This document shows positions 34,012-42,623 of a stretch of 64,000 nt of DNA, in pieces; position 1 is the stretch's first letter; the number at the start of each line of letters is the position of its first letter. The DNA comes from Azospirillaceae bacterium. GTDB lineage: Bacteria > Pseudomonadota > Alphaproteobacteria > Azospirillales > Azospirillaceae. The stretch is taken from positions 1,798,501 to 1,862,500 of the forward strand of contig JAPWJW010000003.1 in assembly GCA_028283825.1 (NCBI GenBank). The letters run 5' to 3'. Under the pieces are notes generated by a model, which was not told the DNA's origin, did no database searches, and saw only the letters and a program-made list of their open reading frames with translations. The translations under genes were made by a program, and so were the position numbers.

Positions 34012-36510
34012 CTAAACCACCATCACCGCATTCTGCCGTAATGGCAGATGGCACTGGATCAGCGTGCCGTGGTCGCTGTCGCTGATCTCCACCCAGCCGC
34101 CGTGCAGTTCCATGAAGCTCTTGACCAGCGACAGGCCCAGGCCGGCGCCGGCGGGGTGGTTCTGCACGTCGCCGCGTTCGAACTTGTTGAACACGCGCTG
34201 GCGGTCGGCGGCGGGGATGCCGATGCCGGTGTCGCTGACCGACAGCACCATCTCCGGCCCGCCCTCCGCCATCTGGCGCTGGGCCGCCAGGGTCACCTGG
34301 CCGCCGGGCGGGGTGAACTTCACGGCATTGCTGACCAGATTGTAGAGCGCCTGCTTCAGCCGCCGCTCGTCCGCCTCGACCACGCCGATGTCGGGGCTGT
34401 GCTGCACCACCAGCGTCACCTCCTGCTTGCGGGCCCAATCCAGCGTCAGGTTGGAAACGCCGTCCAGCATCTGGGCGATGTCGACGGGGGAGCAGTCCAG
34501 CGTCATGAACCCGGCTTCGATGGTGGCCAGATCCAGGATGTCGTTGATCAGCGCCAGCAGCCGCCGGCTGGCCTCCAGCACACCCTTGGTGTAGTCGGCC
34601 TGGCGTTCGTTCAGCGCGCCGAAATACTGATTATTCAGGATCTCCGCGAAGCCCATGATGGCGTTCAGCGGCGTGCGCAGCTGATAGGACACGTTGGCGA
34701 TGAATTCCGACTTCAGCCGGTCGGCGGTGGCCAGCGCCTCATTGCTGGCGCGCAAGGCCTCTTCCACCCGCACGCTGTCGGTGATGTCCAGCACGCTGAT
34801 CAGCACGGCGCCATCGGGCAGCGGCACGTTGGAGACGTTGACAATGCTGCGGTCCGTGCGTTCCATCCGGCCGGCGTAGATGGAGCGTTCCAGCAGATCG
34901 GCGATCATGGTGCGGCGGCGGGCTGGCCAGTCGCCGTCATGGTCCAGCAGGGGCTGCAGCCGATCGATCACCTGGGTGATGTGCGGCTCACCGTTCAGGT
35001 CGGCGGGCTTCAGACGCCAGATGCGGGCGAAGGACGGGTTCCACAGCTTCAACCGGCCATCGCCGCCGAAAACAGCCACCCCCTCCGCCAGATTGTCCAG
35101 CGTCTCCTGCTGCACCGCCATCAGCGTGTTGTATGAGGATTCCAGCGCCAGGGTGTTGGTCACGTCCTCCAGCACGAACATCAGGCCGCCGAAGGGGTGG
35201 GGCACGGTGATGTTGCGCAGAGTGGTACCGTCCGGCAGGTGGGTCAGGTCCTCGCGCGGTTCCGTCAGGTTGGTGAACTGCGCCATCAGGCCGCGTTTCC
35301 ACCGGGGGAAGTCCGCCTCCTCCTGCAGGCGCCGGCGGGTGCGCAAATCCTCCAGCACCTCGCCATAGGTGGGTTCCGTCGCCAGCCACGCCTCTTCCAG
35401 CCCCCACAGGCGGGCGTAGGAGCGGTTGTGGAACTTCAGCTTGGTATCGGCGCCGTAGATGGCGATGGCGGAGCCCAGATGTTCCAGCACGTCGGCGTGG
35501 CCGGCGATGTGGCGTTGCAGTTCCCCCGCCAGGTCATGTTCGCGCGTGATGTCCAGGGCATGGCCCATCAGGACGGCATCCCAGCCGGGACCCACGCCCG
35601 AAGCATCGCCCGAGATCACGCTCGCCAAGGGCGTTTCCGTCAGGTGCAGCAGCCGGCGCTCCCCCCCCACCACCACGTGGCGGCTTTCCGAAGCGGGTGC
35701 CCGGGCGGCCAGGGCGCGGGCGGCCAGCGACTGGCCGGTGCCGGGTCCGGTGACCAGTTCGATGCCGCCGGACACCGCGTCCTCCACCGTGGCCCCCACC
35801 GCCCGGGCGTAGGCGGCGTTGCACCACAGCAGGCTGTAATCGGCCCGGCGCACCCACAGGGGAAACGGCAGCAGGTCCAGGGCGGCGCGATAGCGGGCCA
35901 AACCGGCCTCAGCCGCCGCACCCCGGTCGGTCAGGTCACGGCGTTCCTCCGCCATGTCGCTGATGTCGCGCAGCCACAGGATGCTGAGCGGCCCGGGCGC
36001 ATCGGCGCCATCGCCGGGCGCCACCGGCGGCACCACGCGGCGTCCGGTGACGGACAGGACGCGGCCATCGTCGCGGCACAGGAAGGATCGGGTGAAGACG
36101 ATGTCGCGGGCATCCAGATCCTGGATGGCCTGGCGCAGCTGGGCGGCATCACCGGGGGCGAAAGCGGCGACCACATCCTCCGGCCGGCCACCGATCAGCC
36201 CGCCGGCCAGCCCAAGGCAAGTGCCGGCACCGGCGGACGCCGACAGCACGCGGGGGCCAGCCCAGGCGATCCAATCGTCGGGGCAACCGGCCAGCAGCGC
36301 CTGTAGCTGGGTCTTTTCCGCATCGGCGCGGTTATGCACACGGGTCAGGCGGGCCAGGCATATCCCCGCCGCCACCAGGCTGACCACCATGCCCACCACC
36401 ACCACCGGCCACGGCAGAGCGGGGAAAGCCAGGCGCAGGCAAGGGACGCCCGACACCGCCAGGGCGGCGATCATCAACGTTATGGGCAGGAAGGCGGCGT
36501 TTCTCGGCAT
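34012..36510 (-). CDS. divL: DivL-type PAS sensor kinase with Tyr in the H-box
   Basis: 832 aa from the ATG at 36510; an upstream TTG at 36549 is possible. Two membrane helices occupy about residues 5-60. Several PAS domains follow (about 75-560; GSAIAIYGADTKLKFHNRSY and NLAEGVAVFGGDGRLKLWNP are typical). The kinase H-box reads FIANVSYQLRTPLNAIMGF: the phosphoacceptor His is Tyr, codon at 34684-34686, about residue 609. The ATPase motifs are present (LYNLVSNAVKF, SVSDTGIGI, GAGLGLSLV). In Caulobacter, DivL has the same substitution and controls CckA and so CtrA. The neighbouring ahcY, and tsaE/addAB elsewhere in the window, also fit divL context. Confidence 0.85.
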   Translation of the reverse strand: MPRNAAFLPITLMIAALAVSGVPCLRLAFPALPWPVVVVGMVVSLVAAGICLARLTRVHNRADAEKTQLQALLAGCPDDWIAWAGPRVLSASAGAGTCLGLAGGLIGGRPEDVVAAFAPGDAAQLRQAIQDLDARDIVFTRSFLCRDDGRVLSVTGRRVVPPVAPGDGADAPGPLSILWLRDISDMAEERRDLTDRGAAAEAGLARYRAALDLLPFPLWVRRADYSLLWCNAAYARAVGATVEDAVSGGIELVTGPGTGQSLAARALAARAPASESRHVVVGGERRLLHLTETPLASVISGDASGVGPGWDAVLMGHALDITREHDLAGELQRHIAGHADVLEHLGSAIAIYGADTKLKFHNRSYARLWGLEEAWLATEPTYGEVLEDLRTRRRLQEEADFPRWKRGLMAQFTNLTEPREDLTHLPDGTTLRNITVPHPFGGLMFVLEDVTNTLALESSYNTLMAVQQETLDNLAEGVAVFGGDGRLKLWNPSFARIWRLKPADLNGEPHITQVIDRLQPLLDHDGDWPARRRTMIADLLERSIYAGRMERTDRSIVNVSNVPLPDGAVLISVLDITDSVRVEEALRASNEALATADRLKSEFIANVSYQLRTPLNAIMGFAEILNNQYFGALNERQADYTKGVLEASRRLLALINDILDLATIEAGFMTLDCSPVDIAQMLDGVSNLTLDWARKQEVTLVVQHSPDIGVVEADERRLKQALYNLVSNAVKFTPPGGQVTLAAQRQMAEGGPEMVLSVSDTGIGIPAADRQRVFNKFERGDVQNHPAGAGLGLSLVKSFMELHGGWVEISDSDHGTLIQCHLPLRQNAVMVV

Positions 36511-36600
36511 GACGTTGGAAATCTTAGTTAATGACGCCCCGGGTGCCAAGCGAACGGAAGGCTACGTTTTCATGGCAAATAGTTCGCCGAACAAATGAAT

Positions 36601-36628
36601 AAAGGCCGGGCAGTGACGCCCGGCCTTT
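36601..36628 (-). terminator. hairpin between ahcY and divL
   Basis: An 11-bp perfect stem, AAAGGCCGGGC / GCCCGGCCTTT, with flanking A and T runs, so it could work in either direction. Confidence 0.75.
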
Positions 36629-36655
36629 ACGACTGTGCTAGAAAAACCGCTTACC

Positions 36656-36695
36656 ACCATCGTCCCGGCCGGGAAAGCCTGATCGGGACGATGGT
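36656..36695 (-). terminator. first terminator after ahcY
   Basis: A 12-bp stem, ACCATCGTCCCG / CGGGACGATGGT, starts six bases beyond the ahcY stop; a T5 run (A5 on the plus strand at 36642-36646) follows about 10 bases later. Confidence 0.75.
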
Positions 36696-36701
36696 CCTTT
36701 A

Positions 36702-38012
36702 TTAGTAGCGATAGTGGTCCGGCTTGAACGGGCCCTGCGGGCTTACGGCGATGTAGTCAGCCTGCTTCTGCGACAGGGTGGTCAGGGTGGCGCCGACCTT
36801 GTCCAGGTGCAGGCGGGCCACCTTCTCGTCCAGGTGCTTGGGCAGCACATAGACCTTACGCTCGTACTTGCCGTGGTTGTTCCACAGCTCGATCTGGGCC
36901 AGCACCTGGTTGGTGAAGCTGGCGGACATGACGAAGCTGGGGTGGCCGGTGGCGCAGCCCAGGTTCACCAGGCGGCCCTGGGCCAGGACGATCAGGCGCT
37001 TGCCGTCAGGGAACACCACTTCGTCCACCTGCGGCTTCACTTCTTCCCACACGTAGTTGCGCAGGGCGTCGATCTGGATTTCGCTGTCGAAGTGGCCGAT
37101 GTTGCAGACGATGGCCCGGTCCTTCATCTCCCGCATGTGGTCCAGCGTGATGACGTCGACATTGCCGGTGGCGGTGACGAAAATGTCGCCCTGGGCGGCG
37201 GCCTGCTCCATCGTGACGACCTGGTAGCCTTCCATGGCGGCCTGCAGGGCGTTGATGGGATCGATCTCGGTCACCAGGACGCGGGCGCCCTGGCTGCGCA
37301 GCGAGGCGGCGGAGCCCTTGCCCACGTCGCCGTAGCCGCAGACCACGGCGACCTTGCCGGCCATCATCACGTCGGTGGCGCGCTTGATGCCGTCCACCAG
37401 GCTTTCGCGGCAGCCATAGAGGTTGTCGAACTTCGACTTGGTGACGCTGTCGTTCACGTTGATGGCCGGAACCTTCAGCGTGCCCTTCTTCATCATCTCA
37501 TACAGGCGATGCACGCCCGTGGTGGTCTCTTCCGACAGGCCGCGGATGCCGGCCAGAATCTCGGGGTACTTGTCATGCAGGATCTGGGTGACGTCGCCGC
37601 CGTCGTCCAGGATCATGTTCGGGGCCCAGCCGGCATTGGGACCCTCGGCCGGGCCGCGCAGCGTCTGCTCAATGCACCACCAGAACTCCTCCTCCGTCTC
37701 GCCCTTCCAGGCGAAAACCGGGATGTTGGCGGCGGCGATGGCCGCGGCGGCGTGGTCCTGGGTCGAGAAGATGTTGCACGAGGACCAGCGCACGGTGGCG
37801 CCCAGGTCCACCAGCGTCTCAATCAGCACGGCGGTCTGGATGGTCATGTGCAGGCAGCCGATGATGCGGGCGCCGTCCAGCGGCTTCTTGCCCGCGTATT
37901 CCGTGCGCAGGGCCATCAGGCCCGGCATCTCGGTCTCGGCGATGGTGATTTCCTTGCGACCCCAGCCGGCAAGGCCGATGTCCTGGACTTTGTAGTCGGT
38001 GAAGGCGGTCAT
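36702..38012 (-). CDS. ahcY: S-adenosylhomocysteinase
   Basis: 436 aa from the ATG at 38012 (GAGGAG upstream). Family markers are [52 protein letters not shown] and [20 protein letters not shown], the NAD site, and the C-terminal KPDHYRY that reaches the neighbouring subunit's NAD. It splits S-adenosylhomocysteine to adenosine and homocysteine and so protects cellular methyltransferases. A perfect 18-bp palindrome lies about 117 bases upstream and may be its operator. Confidence 0.97.
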   Translation of the reverse strand: MTAFTDYKVQDIGLAGWGRKEITIAETEMPGLMALRTEYAGKKPLDGARIIGCLHMTIQTAVLIETLVDLGATVRWSSCNIFSTQDHAAAAIAAANIPVFAWKGETEEEFWWCIEQTLRGPAEGPNAGWAPNMILDDGGDVTQILHDKYPEILAGIRGLSEETTTGVHRLYEMMKKGTLKVPAINVNDSVTKSKFDNLYGCRESLVDGIKRATDVMMAGKVAVVCGYGDVGKGSAASLRSQGARVLVTEIDPINALQAAMEGYQVVTMEQAAAQGDIFVTATGNVDVITLDHMREMKDRAIVCNIGHFDSEIQIDALRNYVWEEVKPQVDEVVFPDGKRLIVLAQGRLVNLGCATGHPSFVMSASFTNQVLAQIELWNNHGKYERKVYVLPKHLDEKVARLHLDKVGATLTTLSQKQADYIAVSPQGPFKPDHYRY

Positions 38013-38128
38013 GGGGATCAATGCTCCTCTAACGCCCATGGAAGCAGCCGATGGCGCAGACGATGCCGCCCCGGCCTTCCCAGGCTGGATGATGGCTGGG
38101 TGTATCAGTGGGTCCGCTCGCCAGCAAG

Positions 38129-38146
38129 CATAAAGATATCTTTATG
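38129..38146. promoter_or_regulatory. perfect 18-bp palindrome upstream of ahcY
   Basis: CATAAAGATATCTTTATG reads the same on both strands. It lies 117 bases before the ahcY start in an AT-rich segment. Its form is like operators of ArsR-family SahR regulators that control the SAM/SAH cycle; the exact consensus was recalled, not checked. Confidence 0.65.
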
Positions 38147-38202
38147 TGTGCATTTGTTGGTGGGATAGCCGTTTGCACCGACCAGCCCCAAGGGACGAAT
38201 GT

Positions 38203-38246
38203 TAGGCCGCGACTGCGACCGGATGGCCGCACCCGACGATTGAGGG
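38203..38246 (-). repeat. dispersed structured repeat, copy 10 (internally deleted)
   Basis: Only the two end segments remain: TAGGCCGCGACTGCG joined to GCGACCGGATGGCCGC and CGACGATTGAGGG. The middle arm is gone. It precedes the stop of the broken toxin gene by 10 bases, in the usual orientation. Confidence 0.65.
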
Positions 38247-38256
38247 CAAAAAAACC

Positions 38257-38699
38257 TTACTTCAGGAACCGCTCCACCTCGTGCACCAGCACCACCCGGC
38301 CGGCCAGGCGCCCGCCCAGGGGGCCGCGCACCGCCCGGACCAGGTTCGCGTTGGCGGTGACGTAGACCAGTTGCATGCCCTGGGCCAGGGCCAGGTACAG
38401 GCAATCCTGCGCCGGATGGGTCAGTTGGGCCGCCAGGCGCACGGCGTCGGCCAACAGCGGACGCGAGGGCATCAGTTCCACCTCCGCCCCCTGCAAGGCC
38501 ATGGCGGCGGTGGCGGCCTCCGTCGCCGTCAGGTCGCCCAGGGCCACCTTGGCGCCCAGCACCTGGGCCAGATCGCCCATCAGCACGTCAGGCGCCATCA
38601 GGCGGTGGCCCAGCAGCAGGTCTGGGCCACCGCGCTGGTCGCTTCCGGCACCACCCATTGCAGGGCGACGGAGGCGTCGATGACGAATTGCAGGCTCAT
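38257..38699 (-). pseudogene. VapC/FitB-like PIN-domain toxin, frameshifted
   Basis: The start at 38699 gives MSLQFVIDASVALQWVVPE, the normal PIN N-terminus with its first catalytic Asp. In this frame translation stops after 33 residues. The rest of the domain continues in another frame: SDQRGGPDLLLGHRLMAPDV, then DCLYLALAQGMQLVYVTANA and HEVERFLK. The two parts fit together if one base is missing near 38641-38645. The gene therefore looks inactivated by a single-base deletion, unless it is a sequencing error or a programmed shift. Some acidic sites already differ from consensus (LMGDLA, TANANL). Its start overlaps the antitoxin stop by 4 bases. Confidence 0.8.
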
Positions 38700-38986
38700 T
38701 CCCCGTCCCCCGTTTCCGGCAGCACGCTCTCCGGCAGGGCCGCCCAGGTTTCGGTGCGGACGCCGGCCAGGACGTCGCCGGCGGGACGATGGGGCCGGTC
38801 GGCCAGGGATTGGCGCAGCGAGGACGCCAGGGCGCGAAAATCCTGCGGCTCGTTGGCCAGCGCCTGGCGCAGGATGTCGCGGCACTCGGCCTCCATGGAT
38901 CGGCCGTGGCGGGCGGCGCGCAGCTTCAGGCGGCGCACCAGTTCCTCATCCAGGCCACGAACGGTCAAGGCGGTGGGCATAGGCAT
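38696..38986 (-). CDS. FitA/VapB-like ribbon-helix-helix antitoxin
   Basis: 96 aa. The N-terminal ribbon-helix-helix is ALTVRGLDEELVRRLKLRAA then HGRSMEAECRDILRQAL. This pattern is typical of FitA-like antitoxins paired with PIN toxins. The C-terminal half is the toxin-binding tail. The gene is intact, although the partner toxin is frameshifted. It may still bind and repress its own promoter. Confidence 0.83.
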   Translation of the reverse strand: MPMPTALTVRGLDEELVRRLKLRAARHGRSMEAECRDILRQALANEPQDFRALASSLRQSLADRPHRPAGDVLAGVRTETWAALPESVLPETGDGE

Positions 38987-39103
38987 TCTCCCGGCAATGC
39001 CAGCAGTGCTGGCAGCCGCCCCAAGGTGCGATAGCCCCCGAATCCCGTCAAGCGGTGGGTTTCACCCGTCTGTCAGGGCCATGAAAGCATCCTTCATGCC
39101 CCT

Positions 39104-39203
39104 GTAGGACGCGACCGCGTCCGCCGCAGGTTTCTGGGGAGCCAAAGGCGGACTGGAAACCGAGGAAGCCAAGCCGGCGGATGCCGGCGCCCGGCGTTTG
39201 AGG
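39104..39203 (-). repeat. dispersed ~100-bp structured repeat, copy 11
   Basis: Minus-strand copy ending 5 bases before the EI gene stop. Hairpins GCCGGCGGATGCCGGC and GGACGCGACCGCGTCC. Confidence 0.85.
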
Positions 39204-39208
39204 GCGCA

Positions 39209-41002
39209 TCAAGCCGCGGCGTCGTTGAAATCGTCCAGCAGCGCCGCGATGCGGCCCTGGTCGGTCTGGTCCATGATGGTGCGGGCGCGGCGCGTTGCCT
39301 CCACCAAATCCAGGCCGCGCAGGCGGCGCTTCACCAGCAGCAGGTTGTTGGGCGCCATGGACAGCTCACGGATGCCCAGGCCCAGCAGCAGGGCGGTGTA
39401 GCGGGGATCACCCGCCATCTCGCCACAGATGGACACGGGGATGCGGGCGCGCAACGCCGCCTCGGTGGTGAACTGCACCAGGCGCAGCACGGCCGGGTGC
39501 AGCGGGTCATAGAGGTCCGCCACCTGCTCGTCACCCCGGTCGATGGCCAGGGTGTACTGGATCAGGTCGTTGGTGCCAATGGCGAAGAAATCGCAGAACG
39601 GCGCCAGCCCGTCGGCCGACAGGGCGGCCCCCGGGATTTCGATCATGATGCCCAGCTTGGGCAGGGGGTTGGCGATCTTCACCCCCCGGCGACGCAGGCG
39701 GCGCACCACGTTGGCCATGATCTCGCGCACCCGCCGCACCTCCGCCACCGAACTGATCATGGGCAGCAGGATGCGCAGGTTGCCATGGGCGCCGGCCCGC
39801 AGCATGGCCGCCAGCTGGGTTTCCAGCAGCTTGGGCTCCTTCAGCGACAGGCGGATGGCGCGCAGGCCCAGGGCGGGGTTGGTGGGTTCGCTGAAATAGC
39901 CGCGCAGGGCGGTGGCGATCTTCTCGCCCCCGATGTCCAGGGTGCGGGCGGTGACGGGCTTGCCGTCCATGCTTTCCACGATGCGGGTCATCACCTCGGT
40001 CTGTTCATCCTCATCGGGCAGGTCGTCCCGGTTCATGAACAGGAATTCGGTGCGCAGCAGGCCGATGCCGGCCGCCCCCACGTCGATGGCACCATCCAAC
40101 TCGCGCGGCAGTTCCAGGTTGGCGTTCAGCGTCACGGCCGTGCCGTCGCGGGTGACGCTGGGCAGCTTGCGCAGGCTTTTCAGCTGCGCGCGTTCCGCCA
40201 GCAGTTCCGCGCGGCGGCGGCGGTATTCGGCCAGCACCTCGGGACTGGGGTTGACGCAAACCTGGCCGGCGATGCCATCCACCACCACGGTGTCGCCATT
40301 GTGCACCCCCTGCAGCAGGCCCAGCGTGCCCAGCACCGCCGGCAGGCCCAGGGAGCGCGCCATGATGGCGGTATGGCCTTCCGCCCCGCCCAGCATGGTG
40401 GCGAAGCCGGCGATGCGGCGCGGATCCATCAGGGCGGTGTCGGCGGGGCTCAACTCCTCCGCCAGGACGATGCAGCCTTCGGGCAGGAAGGAGAAGGCCT
40501 GGTACTTGTGCTGCATCAGGTTGCGCAGCAGGCGCTGCCCCACCTCGCGCACGTCGGCGACGCGGGCCGCCAGGTAGGCGTCCTCCATATCCGCGAAGGT
40601 CTGGGCGATGCTGGTGATTTCCGCCTGCACCGCCGCCTCGGCGTTCAGGCGATCCTGGCGCACGCGCCGTTCCACCCCGCGGATGAGGCGGGAGCCGGAC
40701 AGCATGGCGAAGTGGGCATCCAGCAGGAAGCCGACCTCCTCCGCTGCCGAGTCGGGCAGCGCCGCGGCCTTGGCCTTCAGCTTGCGCACCTGGCGGCGCG
40801 CCTTGTCGGCGGCACCGGCGAAGCGCTGGACCTCGGCCTCCACCCCGTCCTCGGGCACCAGGTACTCCGGGGCCTGCAAGGCGCCGGCGTCGACCACGTG
40901 GGCCGGACCGATGGCGATGCCGGACGACACGCCGACGCCACGCAGCAGGCGGCCCCCCACCGCCTTGCCCGGGCGCGCCCGGCCCGCCGGACGTTCAGCC
41001 AT
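39209..41002 (-). CDS. ptsP: PTS enzyme I (phosphoenolpyruvate-protein phosphotransferase)
   Basis: About 597 aa from the ATG at 41002 (another ATG at 41020 overlaps the HPr gene). After a basic tail come GVGVSSGIAIGPAHVVDAG and the phospho-His site GGAEGHTAIMARSLGLPAV. The PEP-binding barrel has GIGLLRTEFLFMNRDDLPDE, MIEIPGAALSADGLA and ICGEMAGDP. It has no N-terminal GAF domain, so it is not the classical PtsP/EI-Ntr form. It passes phosphate from PEP to HPr, encoded just upstream, in a regulatory phosphorelay. Confidence 0.93.
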   Translation of the reverse strand: MAERPAGRARPGKAVGGRLLRGVGVSSGIAIGPAHVVDAGALQAPEYLVPEDGVEAEVQRFAGAADKARRQVRKLKAKAAALPDSAAEEVGFLLDAHFAMLSGSRLIRGVERRVRQDRLNAEAAVQAEITSIAQTFADMEDAYLAARVADVREVGQRLLRNLMQHKYQAFSFLPEGCIVLAEELSPADTALMDPRRIAGFATMLGGAEGHTAIMARSLGLPAVLGTLGLLQGVHNGDTVVVDGIAGQVCVNPSPEVLAEYRRRRAELLAERAQLKSLRKLPSVTRDGTAVTLNANLELPRELDGAIDVGAAGIGLLRTEFLFMNRDDLPDEDEQTEVMTRIVESMDGKPVTARTLDIGGEKIATALRGYFSEPTNPALGLRAIRLSLKEPKLLETQLAAMLRAGAHGNLRILLPMISSVAEVRRVREIMANVVRRLRRRGVKIANPLPKLGIMIEIPGAALSADGLAPFCDFFAIGTNDLIQYTLAIDRGDEQVADLYDPLHPAVLRLVQFTTEAALRARIPVSICGEMAGDPRYTALLLGLGIRELSMAPNNLLLVKRRLRGLDLVEATRRARTIMDQTDQGRIAALLDDFNDAAA

Positions 41003-41009
41003 GGAACGG

Positions 41010-41312
41010 TCAGTCTTCATCGAACTTGCGGTCGACCAGGGCAACCAGGGCGTCCAACGCCTGTTCCCCCTGCGGCCCCCGCGCCCGCAGGGTGATGGAG
41101 GTGCCGATGGCGGCCGCCAGCATCATCAGGCCCATGATCGATTGCCCGTTGACCTGGGTGTCGCCCCGCTCGACCTCCACCTCGGCGTCGAACTCCGCCG
41201 CCAGCTTCACGAACTTGGCCGCCGCGCGGGCATGCAGCCCCCGGCGGTTCTGGATCAGCGCCGTGCGCGCAGGCCCGAAGGGGCCCGCATCCCCCGTCCC
41301 GTCCCCGGTCAT
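41010..41312 (-). CDS. HPr phosphocarrier protein
   Basis: 100 aa from the ATG at 41312, which lies 4 bases after the EIIA stop. The active His is in RRGLHARAAAKFVKLA, and the regulatory serine target of HprK is in NGQSIMGLMMLAAAIG. It relays phosphate from EI to EIIA and can be phosphorylated by HprK, encoded in the same cluster. A short N-terminal extension of about 13 residues precedes the domain. Confidence 0.92.
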   Translation of the reverse strand: MTGDGTGDAGPFGPARTALIQNRRGLHARAAAKFVKLAAEFDAEVEVERGDTQVNGQSIMGLMMLAAAIGTSITLRARGPQGEQALDALVALVDRKFDED

Positions 41313-41316
41313 GATC

Positions 41317-41721
41317 TCAGCCACCATCCGCCAGCAGCGACGACGCGACGTTGATGTACTTGCGGCCAGCGTCGCGCGCGGCCTGGACCGCACTTTCCAG
41401 CGTGTCGGTCTTGCGCACGCTGGCCAGCTTGATCAGCAGGGGCAGGTTGACGCCGGCGATGACCTCGACCTTGGCGCGGTCCATGGTGCTGATCGCCAGG
41501 TTAGACGGCGTGCCGCCGAACATGTCGGTCAGGACGACCACCCCGTCACCACTGTCGCATTCCGCGACCTTGGCCAGGATATCCTCCCGCCGTTCCTCCA
41601 TGTCGTCTTCGGGCCCGATGCAGACGGCGCGCACCTGCGGCAATTCCCCCACGACGTGCTGGAGGGCCAGAATGAACTCCTCGGCCAGGCGGCCGTGGGT
41701 CACGAGGACCATGCCGATCAT
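41317..41721 (-). CDS. PTS EIIA component, mannose (EIIA-Man) family
   Basis: 134 aa, single domain. The phospho-His is in MVLVTHGRLAEEFILAL. LTDMFGGTPSNLAISTM and EVIAGVNLPLLIKLA are the family's strand motifs. No EIIB or EIIC genes are nearby, so its role is probably regulatory (carbon, nitrogen or envelope signalling) and not sugar uptake. It overlaps rapZ by 4 bases and HPr follows within 4 bases. Confidence 0.92.
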   Translation of the reverse strand: MIGMVLVTHGRLAEEFILALQHVVGELPQVRAVCIGPEDDMEERREDILAKVAECDSGDGVVVLTDMFGGTPSNLAISTMDRAKVEVIAGVNLPLLIKLASVRKTDTLESAVQAARDAGRKYINVASSLLADGG

Positions 41722-42623
41722 CGTATCTCCCTATTGGTGACGATTGCGGGCTCCGGGGACACGCCGGACCGGTCCAATTCCCGGTGGGTGACACCCACCC
41801 GGAAGCCCTGGGTTTGCAACCACGCCGCCAGCCGGTTGGCGACGAAAACGGAACGATGCCGCCCGCCCGTGCACCCCACCGCGATGGTGAGGTAACGTTT
41901 GCCCTCGCCGCTGTAGCGGGGCAGCAGGGGGGCCAGAAGCCGGGTCAGATTGTCGAAGAAGCCCGCGTAATCCCCATCCTTCTCGATGAAGGCGCCCACC
42001 GCCGCGTCATTGCCCGTCAGGGGACGCAGGTCGGCATTCCAATGGGGGTTGTCGAGGAAACGGACGTCGAACACCAGATCGGCCTCACGCGGGACGCCGT
42101 GGCGGAACGAGAAGCTGGTCACGAAGACATGCAGCGACGGCGCCGTGTCCAACCGGAAGTGCCCGCCCAGCAAACGACGGACATCGTGGATGGAAAGCTG
42201 GGTGGTGTCGATGACCACGTCGGCATTGTCACGCAAGGACCACAGCAGGGTGCGTTCCCGCGCGATGCCGTCCGCCACCGGCCGGTCGATGGCCAGCGGA
42301 TGGGGCCGCCGCGTTTCCGTATAGCGCCGCTGCAGCACCTCGTCCGAGGCCTCCATGAACAGCAGGCTGACGGAGCGGCCGGCCGCCTGGCGCAGGCGGT
42401 CCAGTTCGGCCAGCACGGCGTCGGCGGAAAAATCGCGGGTGCGGCTGTCGATACCGATGGCCAGCGGCCGGTCGCGCGCCTGCTCCACCAGATGGGTCAG
42501 CAGGGTGAGGCGCAGATTGTCCACCGCCTCATACCCCAGATCCTCCAGCGCCTTCAGCGCCGTGGACAGGCCACCGCCGGACAGGCCGGTGACGACGACG
42601 ACGGGGGGCAACTCGGTGCTCAT
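41718..42623 (-). CDS. rapZ: RapZ-family P-loop protein with altered Walker A
   Basis: 301 aa from the ATG at 42623, which overlaps the hprK stop. Family motifs are ALEDLGYEAVDNLRLTLL, IDSRTRDFSAD, FRHGVPREADLVFDVRFLDN and the C-terminal VGCTGGRHRSVFVANRLA, which holds RNA-binding and ligand residues. The Walker A stretch reads GLSGGGLSTALKAL: Leu (codon 42567-42569) replaces the usual Lys or Arg before Ser-Thr. ATP or GTP binding by the N-terminal domain is therefore doubtful. In other bacteria RapZ controls glmS mRNA or senses glucosamine phosphate; in alphaproteobacteria it sits in this PTS cluster. Confidence 0.9.
   Translation of the reverse strand: MSTELPPVVVVTGLSGGGLSTALKALEDLGYEAVDNLRLTLLTHLVEQARDRPLAIGIDSRTRDFSADAVLAELDRLRQAAGRSVSLLFMEASDEVLQRRYTETRRPHPLAIDRPVADGIARERTLLWSLRDNADVVIDTTQLSIHDVRRLLGGHFRLDTAPSLHVFVTSFSFRHGVPREADLVFDVRFLDNPHWNADLRPLTGNDAAVGAFIEKDGDYAGFFDNLTRLLAPLLPRYSGEGKRYLTIAVGCTGGRHRSVFVANRLAAWLQTQGFRVGVTHRELDRSGVSPEPAIVTNREIR

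Noticed and set aside
37990-38060. SAH riboswitch upstream of ahcY, suggested by GAGGAGCATTG
   Set aside because: No matching pseudoknot or GGCTCGG partner follows; the start codon is about 11 bases away, so it is the ribosome-binding site.
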